Counted from the first letter of the stretch, positions 34,384-43,177 are shown. The stretch is DNA of 64,000 bases from Halomarinibacterium sp041392125 (GCA_041392125.1 JAWKMR010000004.1:270088-334087), one strand, 5' to 3'. The notes: a model not told the origin generated them from the sequence alone. Numbers and translations: made by a program.

Positions 34384-36279
34384 TTAATTGGTAGAATCCA
34401 TAGGGAAAACTACCTTAATAATTGTTCCTTGACCAGCTTCAGATTCTATTTGAGCCTTACCTCCCAAGTCTCTAGCGCGTTTTTTTATGTTATTAATCCC
34501 ATGGCCCATTTCTGCAATAGCTACGTTAAAACCTTTGCCGTTATCTGAAATCGTTACGATATAGTTTGTTTCATTTACATCGAAATTTACACTTATATGC
34601 GAAGCTTCAGCATATTTAAGCGCATTATTTACTCCTTCCTGAATAATTCTGTACACATTCATCCCTTGTATTGAAGGAAGTAATAGTTCTTTCGAAATAG
34701 TTTCAGAAACATAGAATGAAAATTTCACCTTAGCATCTGCAATACCTGCTTTTTCAATAAAATTGGAAATACGAGCTTGCAAATCTTCAATTGAAATTTG
34801 CTCTTTGTTCATGGCCCAAATGGTATCCCGAAGTTCATAAATAGTTTGGGTTGTAAAAGCACTAATATGGGCTAATTTTTCAGAAACCATGGTGTCTTTT
34901 TCCTGTAATCCATATTTCAAGTTGTCTACAGAAGAAGTCACAAAAGTAAGTTGTGATCCAATGTTATCGTGCAAATCGCGAGAGATACGTAAGCGCTGTT
35001 CTTGTAATTTATTTTGGGTTTCAATTTTGGCAAGTGCAGTCTTAAGCGCTGCTTCACGGCTAAGTTGCCTATTTTTTATCTTTTGTTGATTATAAAACAA
35101 ATACCCTAACAATCCTAAAATAATAGCCAACGCCAAACTACCGTACATCATGAGGTTTTTTCGATCTACTTCAAGTTGGGTTTCAGCAAGATTGGCACGG
35201 GTTTCTGCTAAATCGCGTTCTTTTTTTTCGGTTTCATACTTGGTTTCCATTTCGGCTACTTTGGCAGCCCTTTCATCATTAAATACGGAATCCCTTAATT
35301 TGTAAAATGCTTCTTGCTTTTCTAAAGCATTTTTATAGTCTCCAATTTTTTTATAAAACCAGGCCTCCTGCTGTACTACATCTCTAATTTTTTCAATACT
35401 TCCACTTTCTTGGGCAAATTGATTAGCTAAGACAAAATTTTCCTTTGCCTCCAGATTATTTCCCTGTTCATACGCTATGGTTGCTAAGTTTGTATAATTG
35501 GTGGCCAAATTGTAAGAGCGGCCTCGTATTTTGTTCAGCACTAACGCCCTTTTGATGTATTTTTTTGCTTCTTCGTACTTTTTTGTCTTTAAAAGGGTAT
35601 TACCAATATTGTTGAAAATAAAGGAAAAACGAACAGAATCTTCCACCTTTTGCAATAACGCCACATTTTTATAATGGTAATACAAAGCACTATCTGCCTT
35701 ACCCCAATCGTCAAAATTAATAGCGGTAGCATTGTTGGCAAAAATGAAATATTTATATTCTTTATTTTTTGCCTCATCCATAATTTTATAGGCCTTTTTT
35801 CCGTAAGAAACACCTTTTTCATAATCTTCAAAATCGTGATATAAAATGGAAATGTCAGACGTATGCAGCGAGATTAAAGCTGTATCTTTCATCTTCTCTG
35901 CCATATGTAAGGCATTTTGAATAAAATGAAGTGCTTCATCGTATTTTCCTAATCGTAACTCTTGATAATATAGGCGTTCATACACTTTTCTGAGACGATC
36001 TAAAGAATCTAATGACGTTAATAACGGAATTACCTTTCTTGAATAGTAATTCACACTATCTGTTATTTTCTGAGTATCGTTTCTGAAAAACCGAAAGTAT
36101 ACATAGTTCGCTGTATCTGCCTTGGTTTTTAGGAGCTTTTTTGATTGCTGAAAATAGAACTCGGAAGAGTCTTTGCTGTTAAACGCTTTTAAAAGCAACG
36201 AATCTATATTTTTAGAAACTTGAGAAAAAGAAGTAAGGAAAAAAAAGAGACCAAAAATGATCGATAAAAAATACTTCAT
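34384..36279 (-). CDS. TPR-containing sensor histidine kinase (HisKA_3 family), HK2
   Basis: 631 aa from ATG 36279 (signal peptide MKYFLSIIFGLFFFLTSFSQ). TPR-like sensor region, a long heptad-like segment (YETEKKERDLAETRANLAE), one membrane span (MMYGSLALAIILGLLGYLFY), H-box LRISRDLHDNIGSQLTF and a HATPase with GKGFNVAIAEMGHGINNI. A clear paralog of HK1, most alike from the membrane span onward. No cognate regulator of its own is adjacent, so both kinases may feed the one regulator. Its upstream region holds a TAGTTTTA box but no regulon motif. Confidence 0.92.
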   Translation of the reverse strand: MKYFLSIIFGLFFFLTSFSQVSKNIDSLLLKAFNSKDSSEFYFQQSKKLLKTKADTANYVYFRFFRNDTQKITDSVNYYSRKVIPLLTSLDSLDRLRKVYERLYYQELRLGKYDEALHFIQNALHMAEKMKDTALISLHTSDISILYHDFEDYEKGVSYGKKAYKIMDEAKNKEYKYFIFANNATAINFDDWGKADSALYYHYKNVALLQKVEDSVRFSFIFNNIGNTLLKTKKYEEAKKYIKRALVLNKIRGRSYNLATNYTNLATIAYEQGNNLEAKENFVLANQFAQESGSIEKIRDVVQQEAWFYKKIGDYKNALEKQEAFYKLRDSVFNDERAAKVAEMETKYETEKKERDLAETRANLAETQLEVDRKNLMMYGSLALAIILGLLGYLFYNQQKIKNRQLSREAALKTALAKIETQNKLQEQRLRISRDLHDNIGSQLTFVTSSVDNLKYGLQEKDTMVSEKLAHISAFTTQTIYELRDTIWAMNKEQISIEDLQARISNFIEKAGIADAKVKFSFYVSETISKELLLPSIQGMNVYRIIQEGVNNALKYAEASHISVNFDVNETNYIVTISDNGKGFNVAIAEMGHGINNIKKRARDLGGKAQIESEAGQGTIIKVVFPMDSTN

Positions 36280-36305
36280 GCTTAACATTTGTGAATTAAA
36301 ACTAC

Positions 36306-36335
36306 AAAAAAACACAGTAGTCACTGTGTTTTTTT
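36306..36335. terminator. Terminator after MORN protein 1
   Basis: AACACAGT / ACTGTGTT stem with a 4-nt loop flanked by an A-run and a T-run, so it can act in both directions. It separates the MORN gene from HK2. Confidence 0.82.
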
Positions 36336-36354
36336 GATAGAAATTCGTCTGTCC

Positions 36355-37851
36355 TTATTGATAACTCTTCACTAACTGGCCCTTACTCCACTCTCCAATT
36401 TTTTTATTGTAATTACTGTCGTGAAAATATCCTTTTCCTTCCTGAAGTCCATTTACCCATTCGCCACCATAATACGATTTATCCTTGAAGAAGAATCTCC
36501 CTTGACCGTGGTATTGATTATTGCTATTAAACATACCTTCATATTTATCTCCTGATGCAAAGTTATAGGTTCCCATATACATTTTCCCGTTTCTGAAAAA
36601 TCCGGTAAAAACATCTCCATTATTCCACTTGTAGCGACCGTACATATTTTGACAGTCTCCTGCAATACAACCTGTTGCAATTTTATTGTCGTAAAAGGTA
36701 TAGGGAGTATCTATTAAATAACTTTTAAAAATCCCATACTCCCATTTTTCATTTTCCAGATCGTGAGTATAGGCTACCCCATTTAACATCCCGTTTTTAT
36801 ACTCTCCTGTCATATTCTTTTTAGTACCCAAATAGCATCCATAGCCATGCAAGTCGTCATTTTCCCAGAACCCCATGTAATCTCCAGAACCTGTCCATCT
36901 AAAAAAACCATAGCCATGACGTTTTCCATTTTTCCAGAAACCTTCATAATAACCATAACTAAAGTTTTTCTTACCCCAACCGTTTTGACAGTCGCCGCGA
37001 ACACAATCATTGCCAGCGATAGGCGTGGCAGGGGTTGGAACAGAAGGATTTGAAGGGCTTGAGGGACTGGATGGAGTTGTATTCTTAGAACTTCCGGAAG
37101 TGGTGCCATCATGATACGTTAAAACACGAGTAGAGGTAACTTTGCCATTTTTAATCCACTCATACCAATTCCCTTTTTTATCATAATTTAAGGTGACATT
37201 TGAGGAGGAATATAAGTTGACCCCATTTAAATAATAATCGGTATAACTTGAAGGTTTTCCATCAGTCAACGACCTACCATTTTTAGTAACAGCAAGGTAA
37301 TCCCCGGAGGTTACATACGTATATTCATAAATGTAGTTCATCTTTCCTTCCGAAAAGATTTCTTCTTTTATAATTCTATTCTTGGAATCGTAGTGTTTTT
37401 TATTGGTTACTTGCCCGTTTAAGGTTTGTGTTTCAACCCACAAACCTTTACTATTATAAATATATTTTGTTCCTTTTGTTCCGTCATTGGATTGCCATTG
37501 TGTAATTCTTTTTTGAGCATCTGAAAAATAAATTTCGGCAATTTCTTCACCCAAATCCTTGGATAGGGTTTTTATCAATTTTCCGGAGCTATCATAAATA
37601 TATTCTAAGTCTCCTACTATATCACTCTTATTAAGAATAAGATTTCCTTTAGTATCAAAAATATATTCAAAAGACCAAGTCCCTAATATTTTTTCAGATT
37701 TAATATCACCTTTCAGGTTAAAATGCTCTTTGGTATGCTGAATGGGTACCGGATTTGCCGGTGCGTTTTTCCAGTCTACTTTATATTGGGCTTGAATGCT
37801 TTGGAAAAAAAGCCCCGAGATAACAATAAAAATTAGTTGTTTCATTTTCAT
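36355..37851 (-). CDS. Secreted MORN-repeat protein 1
   Basis: 498 aa with a signal peptide (MKMKQLIFIVISGLFFQSIQA). The N-terminal half (25-240) is built of short beta repeats of the YIYDSSGKL / YIYNSKGLW type, then a Ser/Pro/Thr linker (about 250-280), then seven MORN-like repeats (such as YYEGFWKNGKRHGYGFF and GDKYEGMF). The motif C.(A/R)GDCQN occurs twice. MORN modules act as scaffolds or surface proteins; no function is assigned here. Paralog of the next gene upstream, with the regulon motif 54 nt before its start. Confidence 0.85.
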   Translation of the reverse strand: MKMKQLIFIVISGLFFQSIQAQYKVDWKNAPANPVPIQHTKEHFNLKGDIKSEKILGTWSFEYIFDTKGNLILNKSDIVGDLEYIYDSSGKLIKTLSKDLGEEIAEIYFSDAQKRITQWQSNDGTKGTKYIYNSKGLWVETQTLNGQVTNKKHYDSKNRIIKEEIFSEGKMNYIYEYTYVTSGDYLAVTKNGRSLTDGKPSSYTDYYLNGVNLYSSSNVTLNYDKKGNWYEWIKNGKVTSTRVLTYHDGTTSGSSKNTTPSSPSSPSNPSVPTPATPIAGNDCVRGDCQNGWGKKNFSYGYYEGFWKNGKRHGYGFFRWTGSGDYMGFWENDDLHGYGCYLGTKKNMTGEYKNGMLNGVAYTHDLENEKWEYGIFKSYLIDTPYTFYDNKIATGCIAGDCQNMYGRYKWNNGDVFTGFFRNGKMYMGTYNFASGDKYEGMFNSNNQYHGQGRFFFKDKSYYGGEWVNGLQEGKGYFHDSNYNKKIGEWSKGQLVKSYQ

Positions 37852-37905
37852 GGTATTCGGTTTTTAGGTGTAAATCAAAAATGCAAAAAGTATTGAATAA
37901 AAAAA

Positions 37906-37923
37906 ATACGGCAGTTGCCGTAT
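37906..37923. promoter_or_regulatory. 18-bp regulon motif, copy c (MORN protein 1); perfect 8-bp arms
   Basis: ATACGGCAGTTGCCGTAT: arms ATACGGCA and TGCCGTAT are perfectly complementary around GT. It is the most symmetric of the six copies and defines the site as a palindrome. It lies 54 nt upstream of the start at 37851. Confidence 0.75.
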
Positions 37924-37942
37924 CTTTTTCATTGTAACATAA

Positions 37943-39325
37943 TTACATCGATTTTGTGAGTGTTCCGTTGGACCACTCTCCTATTTTTTGTTTTAAGTCT
38001 TTATCATGGTAATATCCTCTTCCATGGTACTTACCATTATTCCATTGTCCTCCATAATACGCATCATCTGAAAAGAAGAAACGTCCCATTCCGTGAAATT
38101 GATTGTCGCTGTTAAACATTCCGGAATATTTATCGCCACTGGCAAAGCTATAGGTTCCCATCAACATTTTACCATTTTTAAAGAACCCGGTAAAGACATC
38201 GCCATTACTCCATTTAAACTGTCCATATTTATCTTGACAATCTCCGGCAGTACAGCCAGTATCATTTCCGGTAGAATAAAAATCGTAATGCACAGAGATG
38301 TTTCCGTTGACAAATATTCCTTGATCCCATTTATCGCCTGTAACCGTAACTCCAAGACCATTCAATTGCCCATCACTGTAATTACCAATAATATTATCAT
38401 TATTATCGGCTAAGTAAACCCCATAACCATTCATATTATCATTGCTCCAGCTTCCAATGTACTTTCCTATTCCATCCCATTTATACAGCCCATATCCATC
38501 CTTTTTTCCATTTTTCCAAAAACCATCATAATAGCCATTGTTATATTCATATTTTCCCCACCCATTTTGGCAATCTCCGTCCACACAGCCAGAAGTAGTA
38601 TTATTTTGAGGTACGGAACTAGAAGAAATTGTTTTTACAGGTTTAAAAACATAGGCCGCTACGGTATAATACCCTTGTAAAATATATTTATCTACTCCGT
38701 TTACCTTTACCACAAGGTCATCGCCTCTTTTTTCGGTAGTAGCATAAGTGTAATCCATAGAGTCTCCCTTTATTACAACATGATACCCATTTTCATTGGT
38801 TTTACACCAATAGGTATTGTCTGCAGAATAGTCTAATTTTTGTGCACTTCTGGATCCCCAATTAGAATATTTTCTGATTTCCGGAAGGTAATACGTGGTG
38901 TTTTTTTCGGCAATGTAATAAAGATAGCTTCCGTTAATATTTACAAAAGGGCCCGAAATATATTCGTCATCGGTATAAAGCACAAAAGAATAAGGATTGG
39001 TAACATAAAAATCCCTGCTCACATTGCTTGCCAATGTTGAAACACTTCCCGATGCCCCGCTGTAGGCATTTTTAAAGTCGGCCAGTAAATAGACCTTTCT
39101 GGAATTTTTATCCAAAACCGAAAGGGTATCTGTATTTAAGTACTTAAGATCCATGATATTGGTAAGCACTTTACCATTGTCTCTAATGGTATAGTCGTAC
39201 TCACCACTTTTTGTCCAAGAAAGTCCCGAAGTGCTATTGTTTACTCCCTGCGGAACAGGCACTTGTGCATTAAGTGTTGAGGAAACACAAACAAAAAAAC
39301 TGAAAAATAAGGTTAGAAATTTCAT
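37943..39325 (-). CDS. Secreted MORN-repeat protein 2
   Basis: 460 aa from ATG 39325 (MKFLTLFFSFFVCVSSTLNAQ, a signal peptide); ATG 39328 is an alternative. An upstream extension to 39532 would cover the regulon motif and overlap the next gene, so it is rejected. The C-terminal half carries MORN repeats aligned with those of MORN protein 1 (YYDGFWKNGKKDGYGLY, GDKYSGMF, YYGGQWNNG) and the same paired C..GDCQ motifs. The N-terminal half differs: it is beta-rich with Asp/Tyr-rich repeats. Function unknown. Confidence 0.85.
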   Translation of the reverse strand: MKFLTLFFSFFVCVSSTLNAQVPVPQGVNNSTSGLSWTKSGEYDYTIRDNGKVLTNIMDLKYLNTDTLSVLDKNSRKVYLLADFKNAYSGASGSVSTLASNVSRDFYVTNPYSFVLYTDDEYISGPFVNINGSYLYYIAEKNTTYYLPEIRKYSNWGSRSAQKLDYSADNTYWCKTNENGYHVVIKGDSMDYTYATTEKRGDDLVVKVNGVDKYILQGYYTVAAYVFKPVKTISSSSVPQNNTTSGCVDGDCQNGWGKYEYNNGYYDGFWKNGKKDGYGLYKWDGIGKYIGSWSNDNMNGYGVYLADNNDNIIGNYSDGQLNGLGVTVTGDKWDQGIFVNGNISVHYDFYSTGNDTGCTAGDCQDKYGQFKWSNGDVFTGFFKNGKMLMGTYSFASGDKYSGMFNSDNQFHGMGRFFFSDDAYYGGQWNNGKYHGRGYYHDKDLKQKIGEWSNGTLTKSM

Positions 39326-39382
39326 CATTGAAAAGGTTTTTAAGTGTTTATACAAAGTACAAAAAAAAAATGAAAATAGAGA

Positions 39383-39400
39383 ATAGGGCATTTGCCGTAA
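39383..39400. promoter_or_regulatory. 18-bp regulon motif, copy d (MORN protein 2)
   Basis: ATAGGGCATTTGCCGTAA. 57 nt upstream of the start at 39325 (54 nt from 39328). A TACTTTGT box follows about 23 nt downstream on the minus strand. Confidence 0.7.
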
Positions 39401-39413
39401 ATTATAGCAATAC

Positions 39414-40139
39414 TTATTCTGAAAACTCTTGAAACCGTTTCTTCGCTTCCTCAAAATCTTTTTCGTCCCTTGTAATCTTTCGCAATAGTTTATCAACATT
39501 CGCAGCATCACGATGTATCCCCACGATGGCAAGATCTACTATTAATCTAAAGAGAATTAATAAAATGGCTGCTGCAAATCCTTCTGAAAAAATAATGAAA
39601 AAGAATCCCGCCAAAATCACCACAAATTGTTGTATAAAAATACGCACATAGGGTTTAAAAAATAAACTACTGGCAGAATACTCTTTGTACTGATTGTTTT
39701 GCCAAAAGTTGGTATAAAAATATTTAAGGTTTGAAACCACAAAGGAAGCTATTAAAATAGGCATCCCATCTAAATGAATGATGGCATTATAGTTTTCAAT
39801 AATATGAAAGGGCTCTTTAATCTGCGGAATTGAGGACTGAAAAAAGGCAAATACAAAAATAGACTGAATCCCTACAAACATTCCATAGTGAACGAAGAAA
39901 AACAATACAATGCCGATACTGCTCTTAGGCATTTGATGCGTATTGGGGCTTTCCTTTCCGTAGGTATTAACCATCCATAATTTTATACCATGGAAAAGCC
40001 CAATGATAATGGTCTCTAAAAAATAGGCAAATACAATACTTATTGGGTCTGCTACCCCCAAAATTAATAGCACTAATGCTAACAGGGCATTTCCCCATAC
40101 CAGGTAATTATATTTATTGGGTATAAAAAGGGTTTCCAT
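39414..40139 (-). CDS. DUF6498-like multi-pass membrane protein
   Basis: 241 aa with about six hydrophobic segments (for example YLVWGNALLALVLLILGVADP and PYVRIFIQQFVVILAGFFFIIF). The conserved-looking stretch AYFLETIIIGLFHGIKLW fits the DUF6498 family as I remember it. No catalytic motif. It lies between two motif-bearing genes but has no motif of its own upstream, so membership in the regulon is doubtful. Confidence 0.75.
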   Translation of the reverse strand: METLFIPNKYNYLVWGNALLALVLLILGVADPISIVFAYFLETIIIGLFHGIKLWMVNTYGKESPNTHQMPKSSIGIVLFFFVHYGMFVGIQSIFVFAFFQSSIPQIKEPFHIIENYNAIIHLDGMPILIASFVVSNLKYFYTNFWQNNQYKEYSASSLFFKPYVRIFIQQFVVILAGFFFIIFSEGFAAAILLILFRLIVDLAIVGIHRDAANVDKLLRKITRDEKDFEEAKKRFQEFSE

Positions 40140-40155
40140 AAATTAAATATAGTGT

Positions 40156-40186
40156 AAAAACCCCATTGTAAACAATGAGGTTTTTT
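40156..40186 (-). terminator. Terminator after the beta-propeller gene
   Basis: On the minus strand CCTCATTGTTTACAATGGGG forms a 9-bp stem with a TTT loop, preceded by A-run and followed by TTTTTAC. Confidence 0.8.
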
Positions 40187-40241
40187 GGATTATTTGTTCA
40201 AACTCCTCTGTTGAACAAATCACACAAACTTGGTTAGCAAG

Positions 40242-42107
40242 TTATTTTTTAAGGTCGTATGCATAGATTAAATCGTCCTTGGCTTTATAATACAAAACAC
40301 CACCAAAATCATCTACTTCGTATTCCGGTTTTTTATCTTTTAAAATGATTTCCTTTTCGGTTTTGCCTGTGTCTTTATTTACTTTAACCAATCCTACACC
40401 ATCATCTAATTTGGTTAAAATAAATTGTGCGTTTTGAGTAGCAGCAGTAGCTTTAAAACGTTGCGACATAAACTCGAAAGAAGCCGATCCTATTGCCGCA
40501 AACATTTTAGACTGGCGGTCATATTCCTTTCCGTATGAATTATAATCTCCAAGCTGGTTTCTATTGGCTCCCGCTGCAGCAGCAGCAGAGGCTGCCATAG
40601 CCGTAGAAGCTACCGCAATTACCCCTCCTACAATTTTGGCAAAGGTACTTTTAGAGGGAGATTTAAAATATTGGTGATAAGTTTCAGTTCCACTAAAATC
40701 TAAAACTGTCATATTCTGATCTGAGCCTAAAAAGATACCACCATTCCTCATTTCTATAGTGTTGGGCACTTCTTTTTCGTCAAAATTAGTTTTTCCAAAA
40801 TTAGAAACATCACCAGTAGTTGGGTCTACCGCCATAATTTCATCATCGGCAGAAATTAAATATCGGTTATTGCCTTTATCGAAGGTAGAAGAAACCGATG
40901 TGGCTCTTTTATATTTTAATGGTTTTTTCCAAACTTGGTCTCCTGTTTCAAGATTTACAATATTGGCGTCTTCTGAAGTAATATAAATTAACCCCTGAGT
41001 GGTATGTGCCATGACCATGATATTTTCACCGGTTTTCAAAGGTTTTTTGAAAAGGGTTTTACCATCAAAAGAAATTTTATTAATTCCCCCCTCTTGTATT
41101 CCAAAGAGGATTCCATCGTCCATAATATAAAAATGCTGTACATACCCTTTTGTTTTAGGAGCTTTTTCCCATAAATCTTCTCCCGTTTGGGCACTCAAGA
41201 AACCTATTTCCGATTCATCTTTAGCGGCCAAAATACTATTGCTTCCTCCACTGCTTTTGTTACTAACTACAGCCAATCCTTGTGGTAAAATTTCAAAATT
41301 TACTACTTGCCCTTTTACTTTGGCAGCATCTTTCCAAAGTTCTGCACCATTTGCACCAATTTTATAGATTTCCATGCTACTTCCCGAAGTATTACTTTCA
41401 AAAGCATAGATTTCTTTTTCAGAAGTATCAGACGTCATCCAGTTTACATTCTTTATTTTGTTTTCCCAAAGGGTTTCACCGGTTAGCGTTTTTGCAATAA
41501 TTCCTTGACTAGTGGGTATTAACATTTGGTCTTTTAATAGAAGCGGATCTCCCGTAACCAAATAGCTTTTCATTGTTGTTTTTCCCGGAGGAAAGAGATA
41601 GAAAGAATAATCTTCTTTCCCGGTGGCTAGATCATATACAGCTACTTTAGGGGTGTTATTTTCAGCCAAGCCTCCTGTTTTTTGCAACCCACTTACAATC
41701 AATTTGTTTTGTGGCATAGCAGTAGAAGAGGTAAAAATTTGTTTCCACTGGTTACCTTCAGAACTGAAAAGTACTTTTCCTGAAACAAAATCGATGACCG
41801 TTTTTTTGGAAGACATAAACCCTCCTTGCGCCACCATAACATACGGAGATGCCGGGATAAATACCAATTCTTCGGGTTTTACACGACCGTAATCGGTAAA
41901 TTTAAATAATAACTCGTTACTTCCGGGCTTGATTCCTACCAAACCATCATTGCTTGCCACTACTAGTGTTCCGGCTTCGGTTAGGTACATTTCGTTAATT
42001 TTCCCGCCTATGTTGTAACTCCAATCGGGTTGTTCGGCTTTTTGGGCTATTAATACCATTGTAAATAGCAAACAAAAAAGCATATTAAAAAGTGTTTTGG
42101 TTTTCAT
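40242..42107 (-). CDS. Secreted PQQ-like beta-propeller repeat protein
   Basis: 621 aa from ATG 42107 with a signal peptide (MKTKTLFNMLFCLLFTMVLIAQ). Repeats of the type 'VYDLATGKEDYSF', 'LSAQTGEDLWEKAPK' and 'VNLETGDQVWKKPLK' match the PQQ/YWTD-like blade ending in TGe.lW. No PQQ cofactor or catalytic residues can be assigned. An Ala/Gly-rich stretch (VGGVIAVASTAMAASAAAAAG, near residues 500-520) interrupts the last blades. It carries the regulon motif 54 nt upstream. Role unknown. Confidence 0.85.
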   Translation of the reverse strand: MKTKTLFNMLFCLLFTMVLIAQKAEQPDWSYNIGGKINEMYLTEAGTLVVASNDGLVGIKPGSNELLFKFTDYGRVKPEELVFIPASPYVMVAQGGFMSSKKTVIDFVSGKVLFSSEGNQWKQIFTSSTAMPQNKLIVSGLQKTGGLAENNTPKVAVYDLATGKEDYSFYLFPPGKTTMKSYLVTGDPLLLKDQMLIPTSQGIIAKTLTGETLWENKIKNVNWMTSDTSEKEIYAFESNTSGSSMEIYKIGANGAELWKDAAKVKGQVVNFEILPQGLAVVSNKSSGGSNSILAAKDESEIGFLSAQTGEDLWEKAPKTKGYVQHFYIMDDGILFGIQEGGINKISFDGKTLFKKPLKTGENIMVMAHTTQGLIYITSEDANIVNLETGDQVWKKPLKYKRATSVSSTFDKGNNRYLISADDEIMAVDPTTGDVSNFGKTNFDEKEVPNTIEMRNGGIFLGSDQNMTVLDFSGTETYHQYFKSPSKSTFAKIVGGVIAVASTAMAASAAAAAGANRNQLGDYNSYGKEYDRQSKMFAAIGSASFEFMSQRFKATAATQNAQFILTKLDDGVGLVKVNKDTGKTEKEIILKDKKPEYEVDDFGGVLYYKAKDDLIYAYDLKK

Positions 42108-42161
42108 AATCGTGATATTAATTAGTTGCCTCAAAATTGAAAAACATTACGCTGGAATTCA

Positions 42162-42179
42162 ATAGGGCAGTTGACGTAT
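42162..42179. promoter_or_regulatory. 18-bp regulon motif, copy e (beta-propeller protein)
   Basis: ATAGGGCAGTTGACGTAT. 54 nt upstream of the start at 42107. A CAATTTTG box follows 22 nt downstream on the minus strand. Confidence 0.72.
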
Positions 42180-42185
42180 TATTAT

Positions 42186-42223
42186 GGGTGAAGGGTGAAG
42201 GGTGAAAGGTGAAAGGTGAAGGG
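42186..42223. repeat. Short tandem repeat of GGGTGAA/AGGTGAA
   Basis: Five consecutive 7-bp units (GGGTGAA three times, AGGTGAA twice) and a partial sixth, between the propeller gene promoter and the lipoprotein terminators. No coding function is seen. Confidence 0.8.
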
Positions 42224-42260
42224 AATATAATAATCTTTGAAACTTTGAAACTCTGAACTA

Positions 42261-42330
42261 AAAAACCGGAGGTATCACAAAAGTTTTACCCCCGGCTCCA
42301 CGTAAAAACCTCAACACTTGAGATTTTTTT
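42261..42330 (-). terminator. Tandem terminators after the lipoprotein gene
   Basis: Two hairpins in series on the minus strand: CTCAA/TTGAG with flanking A/T runs (42303-42330), then CCGGGGGTA/TACCTCCGG with TTTTTT after it (42261-42295). The second has one A-C mismatch. Confidence 0.7.
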
Positions 42331-42339
42331 AAATGGGTT

Positions 42340-42858
42340 TTAGTTTTGTGTTACTTCCATATCAAATGACCCATTCGTAACTTGAACAGTATCTGAATTG
42401 TTCTGAATATTATAACCTGTAAATGAGAAAGTTCCCTTTACTCTATCTGATGTATAGCTAGAAATAGTAACCTCTCCTCCTGAAGTAGTTCCATTTACCG
42501 CCATATATACCACAACTGTTGACGGATCTGGATTATTTGGATCCGGTAAATAGCTATACGTACCTATATTAAAAACATTTAATTCATAAGTACCTACTCC
42601 ATCAAAATTTTGAATTATCATTTGTAAGTTTTCAGAATTTACAGTGCCAGCAGATATACCTATAGTTCTAACACCATTTGAATTTGTTTCTTGTGCAGCA
42701 ACAGTTCCTTCTAAAGATTGAAAATTAGCACCATCTACTTTTGCCGTCATAGTACCTTCAGCAGCCTGAGGATTACCACCACCATCGTCGTCTTTTTTAC
42801 AAGAAGTAAGGACCAAACTGGCGAAAAGAAATAAAGAAAGAAATTTTAAGATTTTCAT
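42340..42858 (-). CDS. Small secreted lipoprotein, DUF6252-like
   Basis: 172 aa with a lipobox (FASLVLTSCKKDDDGGG) and a Gly/Asp spacer, then one beta-rich domain starting TMTAKVDGANFQS and ending in a strand-rich NGSFDMEVTQN. Bacteroidetes lipoproteins of this pattern are common and of unknown role; the family name is a tentative recollection. Furthest upstream member of the motif-bearing group. Confidence 0.82.
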   Translation of the reverse strand: MKILKFLSLFLFASLVLTSCKKDDDGGGNPQAAEGTMTAKVDGANFQSLEGTVAAQETNSNGVRTIGISAGTVNSENLQMIIQNFDGVGTYELNVFNIGTYSYLPDPNNPDPSTVVVYMAVNGTTSGGEVTISSYTSDRVKGTFSFTGYNIQNNSDTVQVTNGSFDMEVTQN

Positions 42859-42917
42859 AATTGTTAAGTTTTAGTTTTTGTTAGGTACAAAGTTGTCTCT
42901 AAACCAAAACTCAATCA

Positions 42918-42935
42918 ATAGGGCAATTGTCGTAT
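42918..42935. promoter_or_regulatory. 18-bp regulon motif, copy f (lipoprotein)
   Basis: ATAGGGCAATTGTCGTAT. 59 nt upstream of the start at 42858. A CAACTTTG box follows about 24 nt downstream on the minus strand. Confidence 0.72.
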
Positions 42936-42945
42936 AATAAAAGAA

Positions 42946-42966
42946 AAGCGCCATTTAGGCGCTCTT
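42946..42966 (-). terminator. Terminator after the DUF2892 gene
   Basis: AGCGCC/GGCGCT stem with a 5-nt ATTTA loop, T-rich on the minus-strand 3' side, just after the stop at 42968. Confidence 0.8.
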
Positions 42967-42967
42967 T

Positions 42968-43177
42968 TTATTTATTTTTTACCTTACAGGTATTAATCCC
43001 CAAGGGGGCGTAGAGCGGACAAAAGCTAATAAAGCTAGTTAATACAAAAATTCCGGCAAGAATTAATAATACTAACCCCAAAGTACCGGAAATGACACCT
43101 GCATAATACAAAATGCCAATAATTACAGCGATGATAATTCTGAGAAAACGATCGCCATTACCCATGTTTTTTTTCAT
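42968..43177 (-). CDS. DUF2892 (YgaP-like transmembrane) protein
   Basis: 69 aa: MKKNMGNGDRFLR followed by two membrane helices (IIIAVIIGILYYAGVIS and LGLVLLILAGIFVLTSF) and the conserved CPLYAPLGINTCK ending. This is the membrane domain found in YgaP, here without a rhodanese domain. Monocistronic with its own terminator; 161 bp of A/T-rich sequence upstream hold nothing I recognise. Confidence 0.88.
   Translation of the reverse strand: MKKNMGNGDRFLRIIIAVIIGILYYAGVISGTLGLVLLILAGIFVLTSFISFCPLYAPLGINTCKVKNK

Noticed and set aside
39326..39532. Upstream extension of the MORN protein 2 frame
   Set aside because: It would cover the regulon motif and overlap the membrane protein gene; a proper signal peptide begins at 39325.
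42186..42223. Heptamer tandem repeat considered as a CRISPR or regulatory array
   Set aside because: The units are 7 bp with no spacers. It is a simple tandem repeat; no CRISPR array or cas gene was seen anywhere.
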